Assembly (NCBI RefSeq): GCF_003597125.1
Contig: NZ_QYYA01000005.1
Span: 222,782-256,098, forward strand
Source: Alcanivorax profundi
GTDB taxonomy: Bacteria > Pseudomonadota > Gammaproteobacteria > Pseudomonadales > Alcanivoracaceae
Reading direction: 5' to 3'
DNA length: 33,317 bases
The position numbers were made by a program, and so were the translations under genes. Below, piece by piece: positions 15,784-23,697 of the stretch; the first letter of the stretch is position 1, and each line of letters begins with the position of its first letter. The notes under the pieces were generated by a model. It made no database searches, was not told the origin of the DNA, and was given only the letters and a program-made list of their open reading frames with translations.

Positions 15784-16112
15784 GCGGGTTGCGGAACCTC
15801 TCCCAGCCAGATTTCGTTACCACGCACTTCCACCGGTACCGGGACCAGCTTGTCGCCCATGCACGGGCCCGACAGACAATGGCCGGATTCCACCTCGAAC
15901 AGGGCGCCGTGATTGGCGCACATGATGAACTGGCGATCGCTGTCCATGAATTCGTCGGGCATGAAGTTCAGTTCAATCCCCAGGTGCGGGCACCAGTTGA
16001 TATAGGCGTGGACCTGCCCGTCAAATTTGGCCACCACCACGGGCTGGCCATCTTTCTGAAATTCCCGGGCGCTTTCGTGTTCGATGTCGTCCAGGTTGCA
16101 AACGTGTTCCAT
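15780..16112 (-). CDS. Rieske [2Fe-2S] ferredoxin-like protein
   Basis: Small 110-residue Rieske protein. The two cluster motifs are CPHLGIELN (Cys41, His43) and CANH (Cys65, His68), spaced as in ferredoxin components of dioxygenases and NirD-like proteins; a disulfide-forming pair in the Rieske of bc1 type is not needed here. No membrane segment or signal peptide is seen, so it should be cytoplasmic. It begins 36 bp after the PfkB kinase gene and is coupled to srkA by ATGA. A partner oxygenase or reductase is absent from the window, so its electron donor and acceptor are unknown. Confidence 0.9.
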   Translation of the reverse strand: MEHVCNLDDIEHESAREFQKDGQPVVVAKFDGQVHAYINWCPHLGIELNFMPDEFMDSDRQFIMCANHGALFEVESGHCLSGPCMGDKLVPVPVEVRGNEIWLGEVPQPA

Positions 16113-16148
16113 GGAGCTTCCAGTATTTCCTGGTAGGTGGAGTTCAGG

Positions 16149-17153
16149 TTATTCGCCCAGTACTGACTTGCGAATGGCAGTATGTGCTTCAGCGGGCAGG
16201 CGCGGGCCGAACTCGCTGACCAGTCGCGCCGAGGCGGCAGAGGCCAGTTTGCCTGCTGCGGCAAAGTCGTGGCCGTGGGTGATGGCATAGAGAAAGGCGC
16301 CAGCAAACATGTCGCCCGCCCCGTTGCTGTCCACGGCCTTCACCGCGATCGGGTCGATGGTGTGGGTGGTCGTGCCATCCCATACCAGGGCTCCCTTGGC
16401 GCCCAGTGTAATCACTGCAGAGCGGCACACTGATTTCAGTGAGGCCAGAGCGGCGTCCACGTTGTCGGTATCGGTGTAGCTGGTGGCTTCGGCTTCATTG
16501 CAGAACAGCAGGTCCACGCCATCACCGAGCATTTCGGTCAGGCCATCCTTGAAGAACTGCACCATGGCCGGGTCGGAGAAGGTCAGCGAGGTTTTTACCC
16601 CGTGTTTCTCCGCCAACTGGCGAAGCTTGACGGTGGCCGCCCGTGAGCTGTCACCGCTGACCAGATACCCTTCCAGATAGACATACTGGCTGGCGGCGAT
16701 GGCGGCTTCGTCCAGCTCGGATTCGGAAACCTGGCTGGAGATCCCCAGAAATGTATTCATGGTGCGCTCGGCGTCCGGGGTTAGCATCACCAGGCACTTG
16801 CCGGAGATGCCGTTTTCCCGGTGGCTGTTCATGTTGGTGTCCACGCCGGCCGCGGTCAGGTCGTTGACGAAAATGTCGCCGGTGGCATCGTCGGCAACCT
16901 TGCAGGCGTAGTAGCCGCTGCCGCCAAAGTAACGGGTGGCAATTACGGTATTGCAGGCAGAGCCGCCACTGGTCTGTTTGCGTGGTTCGGCTTCGTCTTT
17001 CAGGGCGGTGAGCAGTTCTGTCTGGCGAGCTTCATCCACCAGGGTCATCAGCCCCTTGCCGACCTCCATGCGTTCCAGAAAGGCGTCGCTGACCTCGATT
17101 TCGGTATCTACCAGGGCATTGCCGAGGGCATAAACGTCATATTTTTTGGTCAT
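16149..17153 (-). CDS. PfkB-family kinase, probably adenosine kinase
   Basis: Carbohydrate/nucleoside kinase of 334 residues. Landmarks are the N-terminal YALGNALVDTE, the GGSACNTV glycine motif, and the C-terminal DSNGAGDMFAGAF with the catalytic base Asp281. The N-terminal sequence and the SGGSACNT motif are those of proteins usually annotated as adenosine kinase in marine Gammaproteobacteria, which would make AMP from adenosine; another sugar substrate is possible. GGAG precedes the ATG. It is the first gene of a minus-strand unit with the Rieske protein and srkA and is divergent from mrcB across a 143-bp gap. Confidence 0.88.
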   Translation of the reverse strand: MTKKYDVYALGNALVDTEIEVSDAFLERMEVGKGLMTLVDEARQTELLTALKDEAEPRKQTSGGSACNTVIATRYFGGSGYYACKVADDATGDIFVNDLTAAGVDTNMNSHRENGISGKCLVMLTPDAERTMNTFLGISSQVSESELDEAAIAASQYVYLEGYLVSGDSSRAATVKLRQLAEKHGVKTSLTFSDPAMVQFFKDGLTEMLGDGVDLLFCNEAEATSYTDTDNVDAALASLKSVCRSAVITLGAKGALVWDGTTTHTIDPIAVKAVDSNGAGDMFAGAFLYAITHGHDFAAAGKLASAASARLVSEFGPRLPAEAHTAIRKSVLGE

Positions 17154-17282
17154 GAAGGCTCCGTTCTGGATTATGCAGGGGGAGCTATTATGGGCTGCCG
17201 GGCGCGGCTTGCAAAACCCTGGCTGCCGACTCGGCGGAACATAATCGTCACCTTGTACTCATAAAGTACCCACACTTTTCTC

Positions 17283-17288
17283 TATACT
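17283..17288 (+). promoter_or_regulatory. Probable -10 element of mrcB
   Basis: TATACT lies 8 bp before the mrcB ATG; no ribosome site separates them, so transcription may begin at or next to the start codon. No good -35 is found at the right distance. A small palindrome GTACT-CATAA-AGTAC at 17255-17269 sits where an operator or -35 would be. Confidence 0.4.
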
Positions 17289-17296
17289 GCGTCCCC

Positions 17297-19651
17297 ATGG
17301 CGAAGAAAACGAACAAGACCCCGGCGCGATCGCGGGGGCAGGCACAACGCAAGAAATCTCCATCTCGCAAGAAAGCGGCGGCCCCGCGCCGCCGTTGGTT
17401 CAGCTGGGCCTTTGTGGCCAAGTTCAGCTTGGTGCTGCTGGTGATCGGCGCTGCCGGGCTGGCGTACCTGGATGCGATGGTCCGTGAGCGTTTCGATTCC
17501 CACGTCTGGCAGCTGCCGGCACGGGTCTATGCGCGCCCTGTGGAGCTGTATGAAGGGCGGGTATTGTCCCGGGAGGACATGCTCAAGCTGCTGGACCTGA
17601 TGCGCTATCGTCGTGATGCGGCAGCCTCGACGCCGGGCAGTTTTGCCGTTCAGGGCAGCCGTTTGCTGATTCATACTCGTGGATTTAAGGATAGTGACGG
17701 CGGGGAAACGCCCAAGCGTATCCGAATCAGTCTGTCGGGCGGCCAGATCCGCAATCTGGACGCCGGTGGTGACGGTCTGGCGCGACTGGAGCCGCTTCAG
17801 ATCGGCAGCATCCATCCGCAGCATGCGGAGGACAGGGTGCTGGTGCCTCTGGAGCAGGTGCCCCCGTTGCTGGTGGATATGCTGGTGGCCACCGAAGATC
17901 AGAGTTTCTACGAGCACCATGGTATTTCCCTGCGCGGGCTGGCTCGGGCCATGGTGGCCAACGTCAAGGCGGGAGGGCTGGTGCAGGGGGGCAGTACGCT
18001 TACCCAGCAGCTGGTCAAGAATTTCTGGCTGACTTCAGAACGAACCCTGTCGCGCAAGCTGTTGGAAATGCCCATGGCCATCCTGCTGGAGCTGCACTAC
18101 AGCAAGCAGGAAATTCTCGAGGCCTATCTCAATGAGGTCTATCTCGGCCAGGACGGGGCGCGCGCCATTCATGGCATGGGGCTGGGTGCGCAGTTCCTGT
18201 TCGGGCGACCCCTCGAAGAGTTGGAGCCGCATCAGTTGGCCACCCTGGTGGCGCTGCTCAAAGGGCCCAGCTGGTATGACCCCCGGCGCCGTCCGGAGCG
18301 GGCGATGGAGCGCCGCAATACCGTGTTGCGCGTGGCCATGGAAGAGGGCGCTTTGTCCAAAGCTGACTTCGACAAATACAGCGCCCGCCCGTTGGAAGTG
18401 GTCCCACGCGGGGCGTCGGCTCTCTATGCCTTCCCGGCGTTTATTGATCTGGTGCGCCGCCAGCTGGCCCGAGACTACCCGCCGGAAGTGCTGAGTGACG
18501 AGGGGCTTAATATTCATTCCACCCTGGATGTGCTGGCCCAGCTGGCGTCTGAAGGGGCGTTGAAAGAGCATCTCAATAACCGCGACCCGGGTGAGAAGCA
18601 GAAACTGAATGGCGCCGTGGTGGTGGTGGCTCCAGCGCAGGGGGATGTGCTGGCTCTGGTCAGCAATCGTAATTCCCGGGAGGCGGGGTTCAACCGTGCC
18701 CTGGATGCCCAGCGGCCCATGGGGTCGCTGGCCAAGCCAGCGGTGGTGCTGGCGGCGGTACGCGAACCAAAGCAGTGGTCTCTGGCTTCACTGGTCGAAG
18801 ATGGCCCGATTCAGGTGAAACTGCCAAACGGCGATGTGTGGGCGCCCCAGAATTTTGACAAGCAAGCCCATGGGGCCATGCCCATGGTGGATGTGCTGGC
18901 CCAGTCCCGTAACCAGGCCACCGCTCGTCTTGGGCTGGATGTGGGGCTCGACAAGGTGGCCAAGACCATGGAAACCCTGGGCGTGACCCGCAAGGTTCCG
19001 CAGTACCCCAGTATCCTGCTGGGCAGCCTGGCGCTGACCCCGTTTGAAGTGGCCATGATGTACCAGCCGCTGGCCACTGGCGGGTTCAGTACCCGTTTGC
19101 GCTCCATTACCGATGTGCTGGACAAAGAGGGCAAGCCGTTGGCCCGTTACCCGGTCAGCACCGACGAAGTGGTAGAAGCGGGGCCAGCCTTCCTGACCCA
19201 GTGGGCCATGCAGCAGGTCGTCGAAAAGGGCACCGCCCGTTCTGCACGGGCCTACTTGCCAAAAGATTTGAAGGTGGCAGGCAAGACCGGCACCAGTGAC
19301 GATTTCCGCGATGCCTGGTTCGCCGGATTCTCGGCCAATCACCTGGCGGTTGTGTGGGTGGGTCGTGATGACAATGCCGGGGCGGGTATCACTGGATCCA
19401 GCGGCGCTTTGCCAGTGTGGGCGAGGTTGATGGGCAAGCTGCCCCAGCGCAGCCTGTCGCAGACCCCACCTAACGGCGTAGAGTGGGTATGGATGAACCC
19501 GGACGGCCAGCGTGTCAGTGCCGAAGGTTGTGGCGACGCCCGTCGCTTCCCGATGATGGAAGCGTCCATTCCTGAGGACACTGATGGCTGCGGCAGCGTG
19601 AAACAGTCCGGCAAGGGCATCAAGAAATGGTTCAAGGGATTGTTTGATTAG
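17297..19651 (+). CDS. mrcB: Bifunctional penicillin-binding protein 1B
   Basis: Peptidoglycan glycosyltransferase and transpeptidase of 784 residues, anchored in the inner membrane. A basic cytoplasmic tail (1-35, many Lys/Arg) precedes the membrane segment at about 39-58. The glycosyltransferase domain has EDQSFYEHHGI with Glu200 and GGSTLTQQLVKN. The transpeptidase has SLAK (Ser477, Lys480), SRN and KTGT (Lys663). The segment between membrane and glycosyltransferase is of UB2H type, typical of PBP1b, which is normally activated by the LpoB or LpoP lipoprotein; a TPR lipoprotein is encoded immediately downstream. The ATG has no ribosome site. Confidence 0.96.
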   Translation: MAKKTNKTPARSRGQAQRKKSPSRKKAAAPRRRWFSWAFVAKFSLVLLVIGAAGLAYLDAMVRERFDSHVWQLPARVYARPVELYEGRVLSREDMLKLLDLMRYRRDAAASTPGSFAVQGSRLLIHTRGFKDSDGGETPKRIRISLSGGQIRNLDAGGDGLARLEPLQIGSIHPQHAEDRVLVPLEQVPPLLVDMLVATEDQSFYEHHGISLRGLARAMVANVKAGGLVQGGSTLTQQLVKNFWLTSERTLSRKLLEMPMAILLELHYSKQEILEAYLNEVYLGQDGARAIHGMGLGAQFLFGRPLEELEPHQLATLVALLKGPSWYDPRRRPERAMERRNTVLRVAMEEGALSKADFDKYSARPLEVVPRGASALYAFPAFIDLVRRQLARDYPPEVLSDEGLNIHSTLDVLAQLASEGALKEHLNNRDPGEKQKLNGAVVVVAPAQGDVLALVSNRNSREAGFNRALDAQRPMGSLAKPAVVLAAVREPKQWSLASLVEDGPIQVKLPNGDVWAPQNFDKQAHGAMPMVDVLAQSRNQATARLGLDVGLDKVAKTMETLGVTRKVPQYPSILLGSLALTPFEVAMMYQPLATGGFSTRLRSITDVLDKEGKPLARYPVSTDEVVEAGPAFLTQWAMQQVVEKGTARSARAYLPKDLKVAGKTGTSDDFRDAWFAGFSANHLAVVWVGRDDNAGAGITGSSGALPVWARLMGKLPQRSLSQTPPNGVEWVWMNPDGQRVSAEGCGDARRFPMMEASIPEDTDGCGSVKQSGKGIKKWFKGLFD

Positions 19652-19652
19652 G

Positions 19653-19811
19653 GCCTGTTAGCACTGTCAGGACTCAACCTGGAGGGCTGATCCGTTGTTC
19701 CGCCCAGCAGCGCCATCCGCTGTTTATGTAGAATGACTACACTGCACACCAGCTGGCACGACTGGATGAAAAATGCATTCAGCAGGAGCTATACCAGTAG
19801 TGCTAACAGGC
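19653..19811. repeat. Perfect 13-bp inverted repeat pair between mrcB and the TPR gene
   Basis: GCCTGTTAGCACT at 19653-19665 recurs as its exact reverse complement at 19799-19811. The pair brackets 133 bp of non-coding DNA starting 2 bp after the mrcB stop codon. It could be the terminal repeats of a small MITE-like insertion or the arms of a large stem in the mRNA. No target duplication was evident in the flanks. Confidence 0.6.
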
Positions 19812-19852
19812 TCCAAGGCTGCCAGGCCCGAAGAACACACAAAGGAACAAGT

Positions 19853-20311
19853 ATGCAAAACAGGCAAGGGTGGATTCGGATACTGGTCGTTGCGTTAGTG
19901 ATGTCAGGCTGTGCCGTGCGGCCTCCCGAAGCGCCGGTTGAACCCATGACGGCCAGTGTCGAGCTGGAAGGTTCGCCCGCAATGGCGTTGCTGCAGCGGG
20001 CGGAAAGTGCCCGGCAGCAAGGCCAGGGGGCGGCGGCAGAGCGCTATCTGGAGCGAGCCCTGAATATTGCCCCGGATTCCTCCTGGTTGTACCGGGCGTT
20101 GGCGGATCTGCGGTTGTCCGAGGGCGATGCCCGGGGCGCGGAGGGCTTTGCGCTCAAGGCGCTGCGGTTGGCACCGGACCATGATGATTACCAGGCGAGC
20201 CTGTGGGAGATGGTGGCGACGGCTCGTGAACGGCAAGGGGACCGAGACGGTGCCCGCGACGCACGCAGCCGGGCCGCGGCGTTACGCAATCCGGTGGCGC
20301 GACCGGTATGA
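19853..20311 (+). CDS. TPR lipoprotein beside PBP1b, possible LpoP-type activator
   Basis: Lipoprotein of 152 residues. The signal peptide (MQNRQGWIRILVVALVMSGC) ends in a lipobox with Cys20. After a Pro-rich linker (RPPEAPVEP) come about 100 residues that form two to three tetratricopeptide-like repeats (ALLQRAESARQQGQGAAAERYLERA; SSWLYRALADLRLSEGDARG; a third before the C terminus). I started it at the ATG at 19853 because AAAGGAACA lies just upstream; the frame is open further up but without a ribosome site. In Pseudomonas, PBP1b is activated by LpoP, an outer-membrane TPR lipoprotein encoded next to ponB; this protein has the right size, signal, fold and position. That role is inference. 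It overlaps ybaK by 4 bp. Confidence 0.85.
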   Translation: MQNRQGWIRILVVALVMSGCAVRPPEAPVEPMTASVELEGSPAMALLQRAESARQQGQGAAAERYLERALNIAPDSSWLYRALADLRLSEGDARGAEGFALKALRLAPDHDDYQASLWEMVATARERQGDRDGARDARSRAAALRNPVARPV

Positions 20312-20775
20312 CGCCCGCAGTGCAGGCGGCAAAAAAGGCCAAGGTCGCTTTCCAGTTGCACAGTTACGAACATGACCCCAAGGCGGAAAGCTACGGGCTG
20401 GAGGCCGCCGAGCGACTTGGGCTGCCACCGGCACAGGTCTTCAAGACGCTGGTGGCCCTGGTCGATGAGGTGCCGGTGGTAGCCATGGTGCCGGTGGCCC
20501 ATCAGCTCGACCTGAAGTGTCTGGCCCGGGCACAGGGTGGCAAAAAAGCGGTGATGTGTCCGCCGGACAAGGCGCAGCGACTGACGGGCTATGTGCTTGG
20601 TGGGATTAGCCCGCTGGGACAGAAAAAACGGTTGCCGCTGGTTCTGGATAGCAGCGCGCAATCGCAGCAGGACATCTATATGAGCGCGGGGCGCCGCGGT
20701 CTGGAAATCGCCATGGCGCCACAGGATCTGCTCACCCTCACCGGCGGCAAACTGGCCGCCCTGGTCCGCGACTGA
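20308..20775 (+). CDS. ybaK: Cys-tRNA(Pro) deacylase (YbaK/EbsC)
   Basis: Hydrolyses Cys mis-attached to tRNA(Pro), a trans-editing factor that works with prolyl-tRNA synthetase. The 155-residue chain is typical of YbaK; SYEHDPKAESYGLEAAERLGL, QVFKTLVAL, KKAVMCPPDKAQRLTGYVLGGISPLG and the C-terminal GRRGLEIAMAP are family features, including the conserved Lys of the editing pocket. It is translationally coupled (ATGA) to the TPR lipoprotein gene. Downstream lies element D, not a classical terminator. Confidence 0.95.
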   Translation: MTPAVQAAKKAKVAFQLHSYEHDPKAESYGLEAAERLGLPPAQVFKTLVALVDEVPVVAMVPVAHQLDLKCLARAQGGKKAVMCPPDKAQRLTGYVLGGISPLGQKKRLPLVLDSSAQSQQDIYMSAGRRGLEIAMAPQDLLTLTGGKLAALVRD

Positions 20776-20796
20776 GCAGCCTCTCCCTTTGCAGGA

Positions 20797-20940
20797 GCGT
20801 CGCTGGCGGCGCGATCCCCCGAGTTTCGAGTCACGAGTACCGAGTTTCGAAATTCAAAAGCGGAAACCCGCATTGATTGGAGGTTTTCGCTTCTCGTAAC
20901 TCGGTACTCGCAACTGCTTTCATCGCGCCGCCAGCGACGC
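20797..20940. repeat. Heptad element D nested within a REP-like inverted pair
   Basis: The outer arms are a perfect 19-bp inverted repeat, GCGTCGCTGGCGGCGCGAT at 20797-20815 and its complement at 20922-20940. Inside, 20821-20855 is five heptads (GAGTTTC, GAGTCAC, GAGTACC, GAGTTTC, GAAATTC), and 20882-20909 read on the other strand is GAGTACC, GAGTTAC, GAGAAGC, GAAAACC. The remaining 26-bp core (20856-20881) contains a GCGG/CCGC mini-hairpin. The whole lies between the convergent ybaK and hemL stop codons and could fold into one long stem in either transcript. Confidence 0.8.
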
Positions 20941-20958
20941 CCCTACGGATAGGTTTGG

Positions 20959-22245
20959 TTAGAGCTTGCCGAAGGCCTTGCGCGCGGCGGTGAGGGTGGC
21001 GTCGATGTCTTCGTCGCTGTGGGCGGCGGATACGAAGCCGGCTTCAAAAGCGCTGGGGGCAAGGTAGATGCCCTGATCCAGCATGGCGTGGAAGAAGCGG
21101 TTGAAGCGCTCGCTGTCGCAGGCCATGACTTCGGCAAAGCTGCTCACCCGGCTCTGGTCGGTAAAGAACAGCCCGAACATGGCGCCTGCCTGCGCAGTGG
21201 TGAATGCGACGCCTTCGGCGTGGGCCGCTTCCGTGAGTCCCGCCAGCAGGCGGGTGGTTTTTTCGGTGAGAGCCTCGTGGAAACCGGGTTCGCTGATCAG
21301 GTTCAGGGTGGCCAGGCCGGCCGCCATGGCCACCGGGTTGCCGGACAGGGTGCCTGCCTGATAGACCGGGCCCAGCGGGGCCAGGTGCTCCATGATGTCT
21401 TTCTTGCCGCCAAAGGCCCCCACCGGCATGCCGCCACCGATGATCTTGCCCAGGGTGGTCATGTCCGGCGTGATCCCGTACAGGGCCTGGGCACCGCCCA
21501 GGGCAACCCGGAAACCGGTCATGACTTCGTCGAAGATCAGTACGCTGCCGTGGTCATCACAGTGCTTGCGCAGGGCCTGCAGGAAAGCGGGTGTCGGCGG
21601 TACGCAGTTCATGTTGCCTGCTACCGGTTCCACGATCACGGCAGCAATCTGATCGCCATAGTCGTTGAACGCATTTTCCACGGCAGCGGCGTCGTTGTAG
21701 TTCAGAGTCAGGGTGTCCGCCGTGACCGATGCCGGGATGCCCGGGGAGCTGGGGTTTCCCAGGGTCAGGGCGCCTGAGCCGGCCTTCACCAGCAGGCTGT
21801 CCACATGGCCGTGGTAGCAGCCTTCGAACTTGATGATCTTGTCGCGGCCGGTATAGCCACGGGCCAGGCGAATGGCGCTCATGGTGGCTTCGGTGCCGGA
21901 GTTGACCATGCGGACCATGTCCATGGACGGCACCAGCTCGCAGACCTTGTTGGCCATGGCGATTTCGGCGGCGGTGGGGGCGCCGAAGCTCAGGCCGTGG
22001 CTGACCGCCTGATTCACGGCCTCAATCACTTGTGGGTGGTTATGGCCGAGAATCATGGGCCCCCAGGAGCCCACATAATCGATGTAGCGATTGTCGTCTT
22101 CGTCGTACAGGTAAGGCCCTTGGGCCTCGTGGAAGAACACCGGGGTGCCGCCGACGCCTTTGAAGGCCCGCACCGGGGAATTGACGCCACCGGGAATGTG
22201 TTGTTGGGCCTGACGGAAAAGCTTTTCGGATTGCTTGCGGCTCAT
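20959..22245 (-). CDS. hemL: Glutamate-1-semialdehyde 2,1-aminomutase (HemL)
   Basis: PLP enzyme that converts glutamate-1-semialdehyde to 5-aminolevulinate, the C5 entry to haem. The 428-residue chain has the N-terminal [12 protein letters not shown], the FEGCYHGH motif, [11 protein letters not shown] and the PLP lysine in [18 protein letters not shown] (Lys267). A good ribosome site (CAGGAGAA) precedes the ATG at 22245. It is last in a minus-strand thiD-thiE-hemL run, an order I recall from Pseudomonas, and ends at element D. Nothing is abnormal. Confidence 0.97.
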   Translation of the reverse strand: MSRKQSEKLFRQAQQHIPGGVNSPVRAFKGVGGTPVFFHEAQGPYLYDEDDNRYIDYVGSWGPMILGHNHPQVIEAVNQAVSHGLSFGAPTAAEIAMANKVCELVPSMDMVRMVNSGTEATMSAIRLARGYTGRDKIIKFEGCYHGHVDSLLVKAGSGALTLGNPSSPGIPASVTADTLTLNYNDAAAVENAFNDYGDQIAAVIVEPVAGNMNCVPPTPAFLQALRKHCDDHGSVLIFDEVMTGFRVALGGAQALYGITPDMTTLGKIIGGGMPVGAFGGKKDIMEHLAPLGPVYQAGTLSGNPVAMAAGLATLNLISEPGFHEALTEKTTRLLAGLTEAAHAEGVAFTTAQAGAMFGLFFTDQSRVSSFAEVMACDSERFNRFFHAMLDQGIYLAPSAFEAGFVSAAHSDEDIDATLTAARKAFGKL

Positions 22246-22277
22246 GGTTGTTCTCCTGAATCTGGGATCTGAACGGA

Positions 22278-22907
22278 TCAGAAAAGGGCGCTGAGTTGAC
22301 GGGCGGCAGCTTCGATTTCGGCCGGATCGGAATGGCCGAACAGGGCATGAATGACGGCGACGGCAGCGGCGCCAGCCTCAATCAGCTGCGGCGCATTATC
22401 CGCATTCACTCCACCGATGGCTACCACAGGTACATGAAATGCCTGACAGGCAGATTGCAGGGTGGACACCTCGGCCGGCGGCGCCAGGGGTTTGGTGTGT
22501 GAGGCAAAGAAGCGGCCAAAGGCTACATAATCGGCGCCTGCGGCGATGGCTTTCCGGGCCAGCGCCAGATCGCTATGGCAGGTGACGCCGATAATGCGGT
22601 CGGGCCCCAGCAGCTGACGGGCCAGCGCAATTTCCGCATCGCTCTGCCCAATGTGCACCCCGTCTGCCTGCACGTCGGCGGCCAGTGCGGGATCATCGTT
22701 AACGATAAAGCTGGCGTCATACTGGTGGCACAGGGCCCGTAACTGGCTGGCCCGGCGGCGTCGCTGGTCGGCAGTGGCTGTCTTGTCGCGATATTGCAAC
22801 AAGCGGGCGCCGCCATGCAGGGCCGCCTCTGCGGCGGGCAGCAGCAGTGCGTCCGGGGTCAGCGCCGGGTCGGTGATGGCATACAGGCCTTGAATGCGTG
22901 AAGTCAT
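22278..22907 (-). CDS. thiE: Thiamine-phosphate synthase (ThiE)
   Basis: Joins HMP-pyrophosphate and thiazole phosphate to thiamine phosphate. TIM-barrel protein of 209 residues from the ATG at 22907; the frame remains open upstream but that part overlaps thiD and is not homologous. Motifs are [31 protein letters not shown] and VAIGGVN, which bind the pyrophosphate and pyrimidine. The start overlaps the thiD stop by one base (TGATG), and hemL follows after 32 bp, so thiD, thiE and hemL appear co-transcribed. Confidence 0.96.
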   Translation of the reverse strand: MTSRIQGLYAITDPALTPDALLLPAAEAALHGGARLLQYRDKTATADQRRRRASQLRALCHQYDASFIVNDDPALAADVQADGVHIGQSDAEIALARQLLGPDRIIGVTCHSDLALARKAIAAGADYVAFGRFFASHTKPLAPPAEVSTLQSACQAFHVPVVAIGGVNADNAPQLIEAGAAAVAVIHALFGHSDPAEIEAAARQLSALF

Positions 22908-23665
22908 CAGCGGCGGTCGGGGACGTGCTGTCCGTTGCCGGGCCGGAAGGCGCCGCGCAGAAAACGGTCCACATGGGCCTGGCCATCGGCGACGGCGTTG
23001 GCCAGGGACTCTCCGTGCCCTCGCAGGCAGGCGATGGCGGATGCCAGGGTGCAGCCGGAGCCATGGTAGCTGTGTGGCAGACGCTCCCATTGCCAGGCCT
23101 GCTCGCCGCTGTCAGTGAACAGGTGGTTGGTGACCTGCTCGGTGGTGTCGTGGGTGCCTGTGATCAGGGCTGCGCGGCCGGTGCGTTGCACCAGGGTTTC
23201 GCCGCAGTCGGCAACGCTGTCCTTGCCGGTGAGCAGCTGGGCTTCTGGCAGGTTGGGCGTCATCACTTCGCAGTGAGGCGCCAGGCGGTCAAGCATGGCA
23301 TCGGCCAGGGATTCCCGGGTGAGACTGCCGCCGGCCTCGGCGGCCAGAACGGGATCGAGTATCACCGGGATACCGGGTAACTGCTCAAGCAGGCGGGCAA
23401 TAAAATCGATGATGGCCACTGACCCGGTCATGCCAATTTTGACGGCCTGATAGGTGTAGTCTTCCAGCAAGGTGTCGGCCTGCTGCTGCAGCAGGTCGAT
23501 GTCGGTGAGCTGAAAGCCTTTCACGTTCTGGCTGTTCTGGACGGTAAGCCCGGTGATCAAGGTGGAGGCAAAGCCGCCGAGAGCGCGAATCGCTTCGATG
23601 TCGGCATGAATGCCGGCTCCCCCGGAGGGGTCATGGCCGGCAATGACAAGAATATTCGGTTTCAT
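22907..23665 (-). CDS. thiD: HMP/HMP-phosphate kinase (ThiD)
   Basis: Phosphorylates hydroxymethylpyrimidine twice, giving the pyrimidine substrate of ThiE. Ribokinase-fold protein of 252 residues with IAGHDPSGGAGIHADI at the N terminus, KIGMTGS, VLDPVLAAEAG, TPNLPEAQLLTG and the catalytic GSGCTLASAIA. The conserved GTD of many ThiD is GHD here. It is the first of the thiD-thiE-hemL genes, 32 bp after the hemJ stop, so hemJ may belong to the same transcript. No thiamine riboswitch was recognised in the short upstream gap. Confidence 0.96.
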   Translation of the reverse strand: MKPNILVIAGHDPSGGAGIHADIEAIRALGGFASTLITGLTVQNSQNVKGFQLTDIDLLQQQADTLLEDYTYQAVKIGMTGSVAIIDFIARLLEQLPGIPVILDPVLAAEAGGSLTRESLADAMLDRLAPHCEVMTPNLPEAQLLTGKDSVADCGETLVQRTGRAALITGTHDTTEQVTNHLFTDSGEQAWQWERLPHSYHGSGCTLASAIACLRGHGESLANAVADGQAHVDRFLRGAFRPGNGQHVPDRR

Positions 23666-23697
23666 AAACGGCGAACCTGAGCGAAGAAAAACGATCG

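Noticed and set aside
19653-19811. An integron attC site, because of the GTTAGC/GCTAAC ends
   Set aside because: The core sites do not fit RYYYAAC/GTTRRRY, and no integrase or cassette pattern is present.
20308-20775. ProX or a full ProRS editing domain instead of YbaK
   Set aside because: The length and the motif order are those of YbaK/EbsC, and no synthetase domain is attached.
2373-20940. CRISPR arrays as an explanation for the repeats
   Set aside because: Units are 7 bases without spacers, and no cas gene is present.
22908-23090. A 61-residue Arg/Pro-rich extension of ThiE
   Set aside because: It lies within thiD in another frame; the ThiE fold begins at the ATG at 22907.
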